This document shows, piece after piece, positions 56,337 through 63,076 of a stretch of DNA of 64,000 nt. Made by a program: the position numbers and the translations under genes. The DNA comes from DASUPK01 sp963831605 (lineage in GTDB: Bacteria; Actinomycetota; Thermoleophilia; Solirubrobacterales; 70-9): NCBI GenBank assembly GCA_963831605.1, contig CAWHQR010000002.1, forward strand, positions 248,001-312,000. Direction: 5' to 3'. Below the pieces are notes generated by a model that was given only the letters and a program-made list of their open reading frames with translations, had not been told where the DNA came from and did no database searches. How positions within the stretch are numbered: position 1 is the first letter of the stretch; every line of letters starts with the position of its first letter.

Positions 56337-57638
56337 CTAGGCCGGCACGCGTTCTGAGGCGACCCGCTCGATGCGGGCGCCCAGATCGCGCAGCCGCACG
56401 TCGATCCGCTCGTAGCCGCGGTCGATCTGCGCGACGTTGCCGATCTCGGAGGTGCCCTGTGCGGCCAAGGCCGCGATGAGCATCGCCATGCCCGCGCGGA
56501 TGTCCGGGCTCTCGAGCCGCGCGCCATGAAGACGGCTCGGACCGCTGACGATCGCCCTGTGGGGATCGCACAGCGTGATCCGAGCGCCCATCGCGACGAG
56601 CTTGTCGACGAAGAACAGCCGGTTCTCGAACATCTTCTCGAAGATCAGGATCGTGCCGTCGGCCTGGGTCGCGAGCGCCAGGGCGATCGAGGTGAGGTCG
56701 GCGGGGAATGCGGGCCAGGGGCCGTCGTCGATCTTGGGAATCGCATCGCCCTGGTCGTCGCGGATGGTCAGCTTCTGCTCGGGCGGGACGAGCAGGTCGT
56801 TCCCCTCGATCATGGTCTGCAGGCCGATCCGGCGAAAGTGGCGGCGGATCCCCTCGAGGTCCTGCGGGACGATGTCGCGGATCCGCAACTCGCCACTGGT
56901 CGCGGCCGCCAGGGCCATGAAGCTGGCGATCTCGATGTGGTCGGGGGAGACATCGTGGTCCGCCCCACCGAGCTTCTTCTGTCCATGCACGGTCATCACG
57001 TTCGAGCCGATCTGATCGACCTGCGCTCCCATCTTGCAGAGCAGCCTGGCGAGGTCCTGGACGTGCGGCTCGGAAGCGGCGTTCTCGATCGTGGTCGGGC
57101 CGGGTGTGAGCGCCGCAGCGAGCAGCGCGTTCTCGGTTCCCATGACCGACGGCTCGTCCATGAAGATTCGCTGCGGGGTGAGGCCCCCGGGCGGAGCGGA
57201 GATCTCGATCCACACGTCACCGTCGACCTTCGCACCGAGGTCCCGGAAGGCGTCCAGGTGAGCGTCCAGGCGGCGGCGCCCGATGGTGTCCCCGCCGGGG
57301 GGTGGCATCTTCACCTCGCCGAAGCGCGCGAGCAGCGGCCCGGCGACCAGGAAGGAGGCGCGAATCCGGTTGGAGAGCTCCTCGTCGGCCTCGGTGCCGG
57401 CGATCGTGTCGGCCTGCAGGCTGACCTCGTTCTCGCCGGTCCAGGCGACCTTCACCCCGAGTCGCTCGAGCAGCCCGAGCATGGACTCGACGTCCCGGAT
57501 CCGAGGCACATTGCGGACCAGGAGCTCCTCTTCGGTGAGCAGGCAGGCAGCGAGAATCGGGAGGGCGGCGTTCTTGTTACCCGCCGGAACGATCTCCCCG
57601 GAGAGCGGAACCCCGCCCTGAATGATGAATTTCTCCAT
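56337..57638 (-). CDS. murA: UDP-N-acetylglucosamine 1-carboxyvinyltransferase with Asp in place of catalytic Cys
   Basis: The 433-residue enzyme has IIQGGVPLSGEIVPAGNKNA, ASFLVAGPLLARFGEV, the loop PPPGGDTIGRRRLDAH and DRGYERIDVRLRDLGARIER. In most bacteria the loop holds the Cys that fosfomycin modifies; here residue 117 is Asp, exactly as in Mycobacterium tuberculosis MurA. It starts peptidoglycan synthesis, adding enolpyruvate to UDP-GlcNAc. Natural fosfomycin resistance is expected. It stands alone between two plus-strand groups. Confidence 0.96.
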   Translation of the reverse strand: MEKFIIQGGVPLSGEIVPAGNKNAALPILAACLLTEEELLVRNVPRIRDVESMLGLLERLGVKVAWTGENEVSLQADTIAGTEADEELSNRIRASFLVAGPLLARFGEVKMPPPGGDTIGRRRLDAHLDAFRDLGAKVDGDVWIEISAPPGGLTPQRIFMDEPSVMGTENALLAAALTPGPTTIENAASEPHVQDLARLLCKMGAQVDQIGSNVMTVHGQKKLGGADHDVSPDHIEIASFMALAAATSGELRIRDIVPQDLEGIRRHFRRIGLQTMIEGNDLLVPPEQKLTIRDDQGDAIPKIDDGPWPAFPADLTSIALALATQADGTILIFEKMFENRLFFVDKLVAMGARITLCDPHRAIVSGPSRLHGARLESPDIRAGMAMLIAALAAQGTSEIGNVAQIDRGYERIDVRLRDLGARIERVASERVPA

Positions 57639-57661
57639 GGGCGCCTAGAGTAGCCAGCCTC

Positions 57662-58222
57662 ATGGCGGAGGTCTCACGAGACGATGCATGGGAGCTCGTC
57701 ACCGAGTGGATCGACTCCGAATCGCTCCGAAAGCACCTGCTCGGAGTCGAGGCGGCGATGCGCGCCTACGCTCGCAAGTGGGATGAGGACGAGGAGCTCT
57801 ACGCGGTCACCGGACTGGTCCACGACCTCGACTACGAGCGCTACCCGGACCTCGAGACCGGCCACCCCCGCTATGCGATCAAGGAGCTGGAGGAGCGCGG
57901 CTACCCGCAGGAGGTGATCGACGCCGTCGGCGGCCACGCCGACTTCATGGGAGTCCCGCGCGAGACGCGCATGGCGAAGACGCTGTACGCCGTCGACGAG
58001 CTCTCCGGCTTCGTGGCCGCCTGCGCGCTGGTCCGGCCAACCGGCATCGAGGGCATGAAGCCGAAGTCCGTCAAGAAGAAGCTGAAACAGCCGTCGTTCG
58101 CGGCCGCCGTCAATCGCGACGAGGTGCAGCGGGGGATCGACGAGCTCGGCGTCGATCAGGACGAGCACATCGCCCTGATCATCGAGGCGCTCGCCGAGCG
58201 CTCCGACGAGCTGGGGTTGTGA
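57662..58222 (+). CDS. HD-domain protein (HDIG-like hydrolase)
   Basis: The 186-residue protein has the HD signature: LRKHLLGVEAAMRAYARKW (first His), LYAVTGLVHDLDYERYPDL (His-Asp), and a later GGHADFMG. YAVDELSGFVAACALVRP provides the last Asp. Such proteins are metal-dependent phosphohydrolases of small phosphorylated compounds or nucleotides. The next gene begins inside its stop codon (GTGA overlap). Confidence 0.85.
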   Translation: MAEVSRDDAWELVTEWIDSESLRKHLLGVEAAMRAYARKWDEDEELYAVTGLVHDLDYERYPDLETGHPRYAIKELEERGYPQEVIDAVGGHADFMGVPRETRMAKTLYAVDELSGFVAACALVRPTGIEGMKPKSVKKKLKQPSFAAAVNRDEVQRGIDELGVDQDEHIALIIEALAERSDELGL

Positions 58223-59262
58223 GCCGCTGGCTCAAGATCACCCTCGGCGTGATCGGCGGGCTGATCGTGCTGCTGCTGCTCAACGCCCTCGTCGTCTCCA
58301 ACGAGACGAAGAGCGCCTACCTCCGGGACGACGGCGCGCGCCTCATCGAGACCTCGGGCGGAAAGCTCCAGGTGCTCGATCAGGGCAATCCGCAGGGATC
58401 GCCCATCGTGCTCCTGCACTGCGCGACCTGCTCGATGGACTGGTGGGACAACCTCGCGCCGCTGCTCGAGGCCGACCACCGGGTGATCCGGATCGACCTG
58501 CTCGGCATGGGCGGCTCGGACAAGCCGGGGTCGGGCTACTCGATCGATGATCAGGCCGGCGCGGTCGCGGAGGCGCTCGCGAAGCTGCACGTCGTCGGCG
58601 CAACGGTGGTCGGCCATTCGCTCGGCGGCAGCGTCGCGGTTGACCTGGCCGAGCAGAGCCCCCAGATCGCCACGCGGCTCGTGATCATCGACCAGTCCGC
58701 GCAGGACGGTTTCGAGCACGAGTCCCTCGGGGAGCACCTGGTCACCTGGCCCGTGATCGGACAGGCCATCGGCCGCCTCGTGCAGATAGCCCCGGCCTCC
58801 TTGGTGCGCGACGAGTATGACCAGGCGTTTGCGCCGGGGTTCAACATCTCGAGCGGCTTCGACAATCCCGACCAGCCGGTCGACGACCTGCGGGCGATGA
58901 CCTACAGCGCGGTCAAGGACACGATCGATGCCGAGCAGAACTACGTCGATCAGAGCCCGCTCGACCAGCGGCTGGCGGCTCTGGGTGTGCCGGTCCTGAT
59001 CATCTTCGGCGCCGAGGACCAGATCTACGACGCGCAGGCGGCAATCGCCCGCTACCGCGCCAACGTGCCGGGCGCCCAGACCGACCTGATTCCCGGCGCC
59101 GGCCATTCGCCCAATGTGGAGAAGCCCGATCTCGTCGCTCCGCTGATCCTGGCCTTCGCGAAGCCGCCGCCGCCGAAGCCGAAGAGGCACCTTCGGCATC
59201 AGGTCGCGCCGACAAGCGACCGCCCAACGCAAGTCGCGGCGGCAAGGCCGCGCTCGAAATAG
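58219..59262 (+). CDS. membrane-anchored alpha/beta hydrolase
   Basis: The 347-residue protein has one N-terminal transmembrane helix (about residues 8-26) and a full hydrolase domain. The nucleophile elbow VVGHSLGGSVA (Ser about 134), the acid in IIFGAEDQIYD and the His in PGAGHSPNVEKP are present. The oxyanion loop is LLHCATCSMDWW. The final 45 residues are Pro/Lys/Arg-rich (KPPPPKPKRHLRHQ). GTG 58219 overlaps the HD gene stop, so these are coupled. It is probably exposed on the outer face of the membrane; substrate unknown. Confidence 0.87.
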   Translation: MSRWLKITLGVIGGLIVLLLLNALVVSNETKSAYLRDDGARLIETSGGKLQVLDQGNPQGSPIVLLHCATCSMDWWDNLAPLLEADHRVIRIDLLGMGGSDKPGSGYSIDDQAGAVAEALAKLHVVGATVVGHSLGGSVAVDLAEQSPQIATRLVIIDQSAQDGFEHESLGEHLVTWPVIGQAIGRLVQIAPASLVRDEYDQAFAPGFNISSGFDNPDQPVDDLRAMTYSAVKDTIDAEQNYVDQSPLDQRLAALGVPVLIIFGAEDQIYDAQAAIARYRANVPGAQTDLIPGAGHSPNVEKPDLVAPLILAFAKPPPPKPKRHLRHQVAPTSDRPTQVAAARPRSK

Positions 59263-59277
59263 GGCGGCGGTCGGCGC

Positions 59278-59341
59278 TAAATAGCGAGAAGGCCCGGTTG
59301 CCCGGGCCTTCCCTAAGAACAAGGTTTCCCTTGTTCCAGTG
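59278..59341 (-). ncRNA. candidate small RNA A (about 64 nt)
   Basis: A minus-strand promoter (59348-59375) leads into a short unit that begins near 59341 (GCTCATC...). It contains hairpin AACAAGG-GAAA-CCTTGTT (59335-59318) and ends in the strong hairpin GAAGGCCCGG-GCAA-CCGGGCCTTC (59311-59288), followed by TCGCTATTTAG. Both loops are GNRA tetraloops. No ORF of note is inside. It is convergent with the alpha/beta hydrolase gene. A similar unit lies at 62528-62612. Confidence 0.5.
59288..59311. terminator. bidirectional terminator hairpin (hydrolase gene / RNA A)
   Basis: GAAGGCCCGG and CCGGGCCTTC form a perfect 10-bp stem with loop TTGC, 25 bases after the plus-strand hydrolase stop and at the end of minus-strand RNA A. 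A T-rich stretch (CTATTTAG) follows on the minus side only. Confidence 0.6.
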
Positions 59342-59347
59342 ATGAGC

Positions 59348-59375
59348 ACTCTACCCCGCGCAACAGCGAAGTCAA
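59348..59375 (-). promoter_or_regulatory. promoter of candidate RNA A
   Basis: On the minus strand TTGACT (59375-59370), a 16-base spacer, and TAGAGT (59353-59348), followed by GCTC. Same architecture, with the same spacer length and the same GCTC start, as the promoter at 62619-62646. Confidence 0.55.
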
Positions 59376-59394
59376 GACCATGTGAACGGGCGTT

Positions 59395-59409
59395 TCCGCA
59401 ATCTGCGGA
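59395..59409. promoter_or_regulatory. upstream palindrome of promoter A
   Basis: TCCGCA-ATC-TGCGGA, a perfect 6-bp inverted repeat, lies exactly 19 bases beyond the -35 element of promoter A. A matching 15-mer lies at the same distance from promoter B (62666-62680). Candidate activator or repressor site. Confidence 0.5.
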
Positions 59410-59426
59410 GTTTCGCGCCAGCTCAG

Positions 59427-59456
59427 AAGCGCCGCTTTGCATGGAAAGGGGCGCTT
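59427..59456 (+). terminator. hairpin followed by T-run
   Basis: AAGCGCC/GGCGCTT arms (59427-59433, 59450-59456) with inner CTTT/AAAG pairing and a 6-base loop, followed by TTCG, making TTTT in total. On the plus strand this looks like an intrinsic terminator, though no gene clearly needs it; it may end a short plus-strand transcript diverging from promoter A. Confidence 0.35.
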
Positions 59457-59557
59457 TTCGTAGCACGCTTCCTTCTCGCGACGAAGGAGGGGCGGAAGCA
59501 TCGCGGCCTCGCGGGTAAGGTTGGAAGCTGGATGAGGGCCTCCCGATCGCCTACGAG

Positions 59558-59902
59558 GTGCTGGATAAGGGTGTTCCCGTCTACTGCTCGGATGGCGAGC
59601 AGGTGGGAACGGTCGACCACGTCATCGCCGCTCCCGTTGAGGACATCTTCCACGGAATCGTGATGCGGGCCGAGGCAGGAGGCCGCCGTTTCGTGGCCGC
59701 CGACCAGGTCACCTCGCTGCATGAACACGGGGTGGACCTGAATATCGACGCCGCGGCGGCTGCGGCGCTGGCCGAACCCAGTGGCGCCGCGCCGGACTTG
59801 CGCTTGCGTGAGCCGGGCGTCAAGCCAAGCCGGTGGACGCATCTCCTGGACCGGGTGAGCGGCAAGGATTCGCGCGACCGGGATTGGACGGAGGAGGATT
59901 AG
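59558..59902 (+). CDS. PRC-barrel-like / DUF2171-type small protein
   Basis: The 114-residue protein (VLDKGVPVYCSDGEQVGTVD, HVIAAPVEDIFHGIVMRAEA, FVAADQVTSLHEHGVDLNID) matches the PRC-barrel-like pattern seen as small stand-alone proteins in actinobacteria. Similar residues (DEGLPIAYE) continue in frame for about nine codons before GTG 59558, after an in-frame TAA at 59516. No ATG/GTG/TTG is found there; the start may be CTG 59528 or misread. It ends in a charged tail (SGKDSRDRDWTEED). Function unknown. Confidence 0.62.
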   Translation: MLDKGVPVYCSDGEQVGTVDHVIAAPVEDIFHGIVMRAEAGGRRFVAADQVTSLHEHGVDLNIDAAAAAALAEPSGAAPDLRLREPGVKPSRWTHLLDRVSGKDSRDRDWTEED

Positions 59903-60113
59903 GACACCCCGCCCGCGCAGCCCCGGGTTGCACCTATCGCGCGTGAAAGGACTCCGCGGACCGCGGCGGAAGATCGCCTGAAACGTGCCGCTTTGGACGA
60001 GAAGCAGCGGTCTTGCGGGGTGAGGCTTGCACCTCGCGCGAGGGCTCCAAACGACGCCAGGATTAGCCCGCGTGCGAGGGTAGGGCGGAACAGACCGCTA
60101 CCCGAGGAGAGAG

Positions 60114-60326
60114 ATGGCAGACAGCGTGTATCGCGTCACCGAGGTCGTTGGTGTGAGCGCGGATTCGTGGGAGCAGGCGACCAAGAGCGCCGTTGAGAAG
60201 GTCAGCGAGACCGTCCGCGATCTGCGGATCGCGGAGGTCATTCGCCAAGACGTGACGATCAGCGACGGCAAGGTCTCCGAGTTTCGAATCCGGCTCGGAA
60301 TCTCGTTCAAGTACGACAAGCCGTAG
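60114..60326 (+). CDS. dodecin (flavin-binding storage protein)
   Basis: The 70-residue product VYRVTEVVGVSADSWEQATK, AVEKVSETVRDLRIAEVIRQ, DVTISDGKVSEFRIRLGISF follows the complete dodecin consensus, including the Trp-containing helix. Dodecins form hollow dodecamers that hold riboflavin/FMN or CoA. GAGGAGAG lies just before ATG 60114. It is a stand-alone gene with its own hairpin downstream. The 211 bases before it (59903-60113) show nothing clear. Confidence 0.95.
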   Translation: MADSVYRVTEVVGVSADSWEQATKSAVEKVSETVRDLRIAEVIRQDVTISDGKVSEFRIRLGISFKYDKP

Positions 60327-60331
60327 AGCCC

Positions 60332-60366
60332 CGGGGACCCGAGGTCTACCCGGCGTCGGGTCCCCG
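60332..60366 (+). terminator. hairpin after dodecin gene
   Basis: CGGGGACCCGA (60332-60342) and TCGGGTCCCCG (60356-60366) form a perfect 11-bp stem with a 13-base loop, five bases after the dodecin stop and 20 before the stop of the convergent gene. There is no T-run; it may serve both sides. Confidence 0.55.
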
Positions 60367-60385
60367 CATCACTGCTGCCGCGCGC

Positions 60386-61978
60386 CTACCTGCACCACGG
60401 GTTGCGCGGCACGCCCTTGCACGGATGCGGCATGTTCTTGAGCTTCTTGTTCGGCAGTTTGTGCATGACGACCCCCTGGCGACGCGGGTAGTGATCGTTG
60501 GGGCCGCACGGCGTCCCGAACAGCATCGAGTTGCACTCCAACTGCGTGACCAGATCGAAGTTCGGGTTGGCCGGCGCGGTCGGCCCGCAGGTCGGGTTCG
60601 TCGACTGGAGGTTGGCGGGTGAGGTGCCGTCGGGCAGGGAGTTCCCGGAGAAGCAGTTGACGGGGTTCCCGTCGGTGAACGTGATCTGGCCGATGTCGCC
60701 ATTGGTCGCGTTGCCGAAGAAGCCGTTCTGCTTGAACGTGTTGTTCTTCGCCGCATTGCCCCAGTCGTCGTAGAGGCACCCGAACGGGCCGCCCGTGTCA
60801 AGGCCGCCGTCGCAGTGTGCGACGGGCGGAGGGGTACCCGTGTCGGGGTAGGGAAAGATCATGAGACCCCACGACCCGTTGTGGACGAACTTGTTCTTCA
60901 TGATCGTGTTGTTGCGGCCGCCCGCGATCGACATCCCGGTGCCCACCGGCCCGGCGCCGGCCGCCCCGACCCGCGGGACGTTCGGATTGTTGTTGTCGTG
61001 GACGTAGTTGTGCATGAAGACCCAGCACGAGCCCGTGTGGGTGATCGAGCTGGTGGCGTTGCCCGGGCAGGCGCCGTTCTGCGGCGAGGGGGCATCGTCG
61101 TTGTTCTGGCTGTTCGTGTCGAAGCCGTCCTGGTTGTTGTCGAACTCCGAGTTCTTGACGACCAGCCAGCCGCCGGAGTTCGTACCCGAGTAGCCGAGCG
61201 CGCTGTACTCGGACCAGGCGTGGTCAAGCACCTGGTTGCAGGACTGACAGGCTCCGATGTAATAGCCGGAGTCGCTGAAGTTGCTGGCGTAGGTCTGGAA
61301 CAGCTTGCCGCTGCCATTCGAGTTGCTGGTGAAGATCCCGTACCCGGCCGCCGTCTCGTCGCCGCCGTAGTAGGTCGAGGTGGCGCTCAGGTAGGAGCCC
61401 TTGAACGGGCCCATGCCGATCTGGCCGGAGCCGTCGCCGCCGTTCCACCAGATCTCATTGCCCTGGCCGCTGCTCCCCACAAGGAAGTTGCAGACCGTGA
61501 GGTTGTCGATCCGGGTGTGGTTCGCCTTGAAGACGACGATTCCGTTGCGGCCCTGAGGCGTGCCGTCCGGGCCGTTGACGCCGAAGTTCTGGACCGCCGG
61601 GTCGGCGCTGCAGTGCTTGCCCTTGTGCGGCAGCGTGCCGTCGACGATCACCTTCTTGCGGCTCATCCCGCGGAGGTGCAGGCCTTTCTTGGTGATCAGG
61701 ACGCCAGCGGGCGGAGGTCCGTCCTCGCTGGCCGGTCCGGTGACCCGGTCGTAGCTCTCGTGGTAGTCGCCGGGGCCGACGAGGATCCAGTCGCCGGGCC
61801 TGGCCTTGTTGACGGCAGCCTGGATCGACTTGAACTTGCCCTTGATCCCCTTGTAGTTGCCGACTCGGAGGACGCGGCCGCCCTTTTGGGCCGCGGCCGG
61901 CGTCGAGGCGAGCACGGCGAGCGACAGAGACAGAAGGAGAAGCGCGGGAAGAGGACGCAGCGCCCGGTGTTGAGCCAT
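60386..61978 (-). CDS. secreted right-handed parallel beta-helix protein
   Basis: The 530-residue protein has a signal peptide (LPALLLLSLSLAVLASTPAAA). KSIQAAVNKARPGDWILVGPGDY follows in two parts, the classic first turn of pectate-lyase-like helices. Many Asn/Gly-rich coils come next (KNSEFDNNQDGFDTNSQNN; MSIAGGRNNTIMKNKFVHNG; KNNTFKQNGFFGNATNGD). About a dozen Cys suggest disulfides. The end is basic (KLPNKKLKNMPHPCKG). No lyase or hydrolase catalytic set is clear. ATG 61978 is chosen after the lysine-free region; upstream ATG 62026 is in frame but lacks a signal-like start. Probably a surface protein. Confidence 0.85.
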   Translation of the reverse strand: MAQHRALRPLPALLLLSLSLAVLASTPAAAQKGGRVLRVGNYKGIKGKFKSIQAAVNKARPGDWILVGPGDYHESYDRVTGPASEDGPPPAGVLITKKGLHLRGMSRKKVIVDGTLPHKGKHCSADPAVQNFGVNGPDGTPQGRNGIVVFKANHTRIDNLTVCNFLVGSSGQGNEIWWNGGDGSGQIGMGPFKGSYLSATSTYYGGDETAAGYGIFTSNSNGSGKLFQTYASNFSDSGYYIGACQSCNQVLDHAWSEYSALGYSGTNSGGWLVVKNSEFDNNQDGFDTNSQNNDDAPSPQNGACPGNATSSITHTGSCWVFMHNYVHDNNNPNVPRVGAAGAGPVGTGMSIAGGRNNTIMKNKFVHNGSWGLMIFPYPDTGTPPPVAHCDGGLDTGGPFGCLYDDWGNAAKNNTFKQNGFFGNATNGDIGQITFTDGNPVNCFSGNSLPDGTSPANLQSTNPTCGPTAPANPNFDLVTQLECNSMLFGTPCGPNDHYPRRQGVVMHKLPNKKLKNMPHPCKGVPRNPWCR

Positions 61979-62088
61979 TTCGCTGTTCTTTCGTCCCCCG
62001 AGTTGGTTCGCGGACCACGATCCCAACGCGAGATGTATTGCCCCACCGGCACCTTACTACGGGTCCGTCGAGAGATACTGCGTGGACG

Positions 62089-62508
62089 ATGTCGGAGGAG
62101 AACGTCGAGATCGTCCGCCGAGTGCTCGAAGAACTCCAGTCGGGGGTGGGACGAGGCGAGCCCGGTGCCGCCTTTGATCTGGGAATCGTCGCCGACGATT
62201 TCGAGTGGATACTGGCGGGCGGGTTCGAGGGGCGATCGGTCTGGCGCGGCCGCGAGGGGTGGGTCGACTTCATGCGCCTGTGGACCGAGCAATTCGAGGG
62301 CTGGTCGATTCAGGTCGACCGCTTGATCGATGCCGGTGAGGACCGAGTTGTCGCGCTCACGAGGCAGACGGCGACCGGAAAAGGGAGTGGCGTCCCGGTC
62401 GAATGGGATGACGCCACGGTCTCCGAGCTGAAGGATGGACGCGTAGTTCGGGCGACGAACTACAACAACCATGCCGAGGCCCTCGAAGCCGCCGGGCTGT
62501 CGGAGTAG
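62089..62508 (+). CDS. SnoaL-like protein
   Basis: The 139-residue NTF2-like protein has SEENVEIVRRVLEELQSGVG, FEWILAGGFEGRSVWRGREG, WIDFM-like WVDFMRLWTEQFEG, and WDDATVSELKDGRVVRATNY. This EENVE start is common to a large actinobacterial stand-alone group. ATG 62089 lies between GGACG and GGAGG sites. It is followed by a strong hairpin (62539-62560). Function unknown. Confidence 0.8.
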   Translation: MSEENVEIVRRVLEELQSGVGRGEPGAAFDLGIVADDFEWILAGGFEGRSVWRGREGWVDFMRLWTEQFEGWSIQVDRLIDAGEDRVVALTRQTATGKGSGVPVEWDDATVSELKDGRVVRATNYNNHAEALEAAGLSE

Positions 62509-62527
62509 CGCGGACGAGAAGTAGCGA

Positions 62528-62612
62528 CAAAAAGCGAAACGGCCCGGTTTCCCGGGCCGTCTCTGTTTGAACTGACCTGACTGACCTTGCGGCCAACCCG
62601 TCTTGCTCAAGT
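62528..62612 (-). ncRNA. candidate small RNA B (about 85 nt)
   Basis: A minus-strand promoter (62619-62646) leads into a short unit starting near 62612 (GCTCGCAC...). It has a small hairpin TGGCC-GCAA-GGTCA with a GNRA loop, then a canonical intrinsic terminator ACGGCCCGG-GAAA-CCGGGCCGT (62560-62539), followed by TTCGCTTTTTG. There is no ORF. It mirrors candidate RNA A in promoter, spacing, upstream palindrome and overall plan. Confidence 0.6.
62539..62560. terminator. terminator hairpin (RNA B / SnoaL-like gene)
   Basis: ACGGCCCGG and CCGGGCCGT form a perfect 9-bp stem with loop TTTC. On the minus strand TTCGCTTTTTG follows; on the plus strand CTCTGTTT follows, so it can work both ways. Confidence 0.75.
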
Positions 62613-62618
62613 GCGAGC

Positions 62619-62646
62619 ACCCTAGCGTCTGCAACAGCCACGTCAA
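62619..62646 (-). promoter_or_regulatory. promoter of candidate RNA B
   Basis: On the minus strand TTGACG (62646-62641), a 16-base spacer, and TAGGGT (62624-62619), followed by GCTC. Matches promoter A position for position. Confidence 0.6.
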
Positions 62647-62665
62647 TGGGGTGAAAACCCGAGAC

Positions 62666-62680
62666 TCCGCGTTTTGCGGC
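62666..62680. promoter_or_regulatory. upstream palindrome of promoter B
   Basis: TCCGCG-TTT-TGCGGC (imperfect inverted repeat; CCGC/GCGG core) lies exactly 19 bases beyond the -35 of promoter B, as does the matching element of promoter A; 11 of 15 bases agree. Confidence 0.5.
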
Positions 62681-62725
62681 GATCGGCGGATTCGGCCGTT
62701 CTCCGGATTGCCGCAAAATCCGAAA

Positions 62726-63055
62726 TCACTGCCACCGCCCCCCGGCCTTGGCCCATGAGGTCATGTGGTCCACCGAACAGAAGCCGTCGGCGATCCGGTG
62801 CTCCGCGCGGTGCCGGACCAGCAGCACATGGGTGTCGGTGAGCTCGGCGTCGCAGTGAGAGCAGCGGGTGACGGCCTCGTCCAGCGCAGGAGGCTCGGTC
62901 ATCGCGCCGGCCTCCCAGTGCGCTCCCTGGATCGACCACGGGATCAGATGCTCGAGCCGGCAGAAGACGGCGCGACGTTCGCCTGAAGGTTCGTAGGCTC
63001 GGAAGCCGTCGCCGGGCTCCACCTCCGCTCCGCACCAGGTGCACCTCTCGTTCAT
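62726..63055 (-). CDS. small protein with two tandem CxxC...CxxxH zinc motifs
   Basis: The 109-residue product starts at ATG 63055. Half 1 has CTWCGAEV (Cys5, Cys8) and FCRLEHL (Cys-x3-His); half 2 has CSHCDAEL and FCSVDHM in the same order. This duplicated CxxC-x(about 20)-C-x3-H pattern resembles TRASH/MYM-type zinc knuckles, thought to bind metals or proteins. There is no other domain. It is divergent from the dehydrogenase gene with 21 bp between starts. Function unknown. Confidence 0.7.
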   Translation of the reverse strand: MNERCTWCGAEVEPGDGFRAYEPSGERRAVFCRLEHLIPWSIQGAHWEAGAMTEPPALDEAVTRCSHCDAELTDTHVLLVRHRAEHRIADGFCSVDHMTSWAKAGGRWQ

Positions 63056-63076
63056 CTCCGGATAGCCTCGCAGCCG

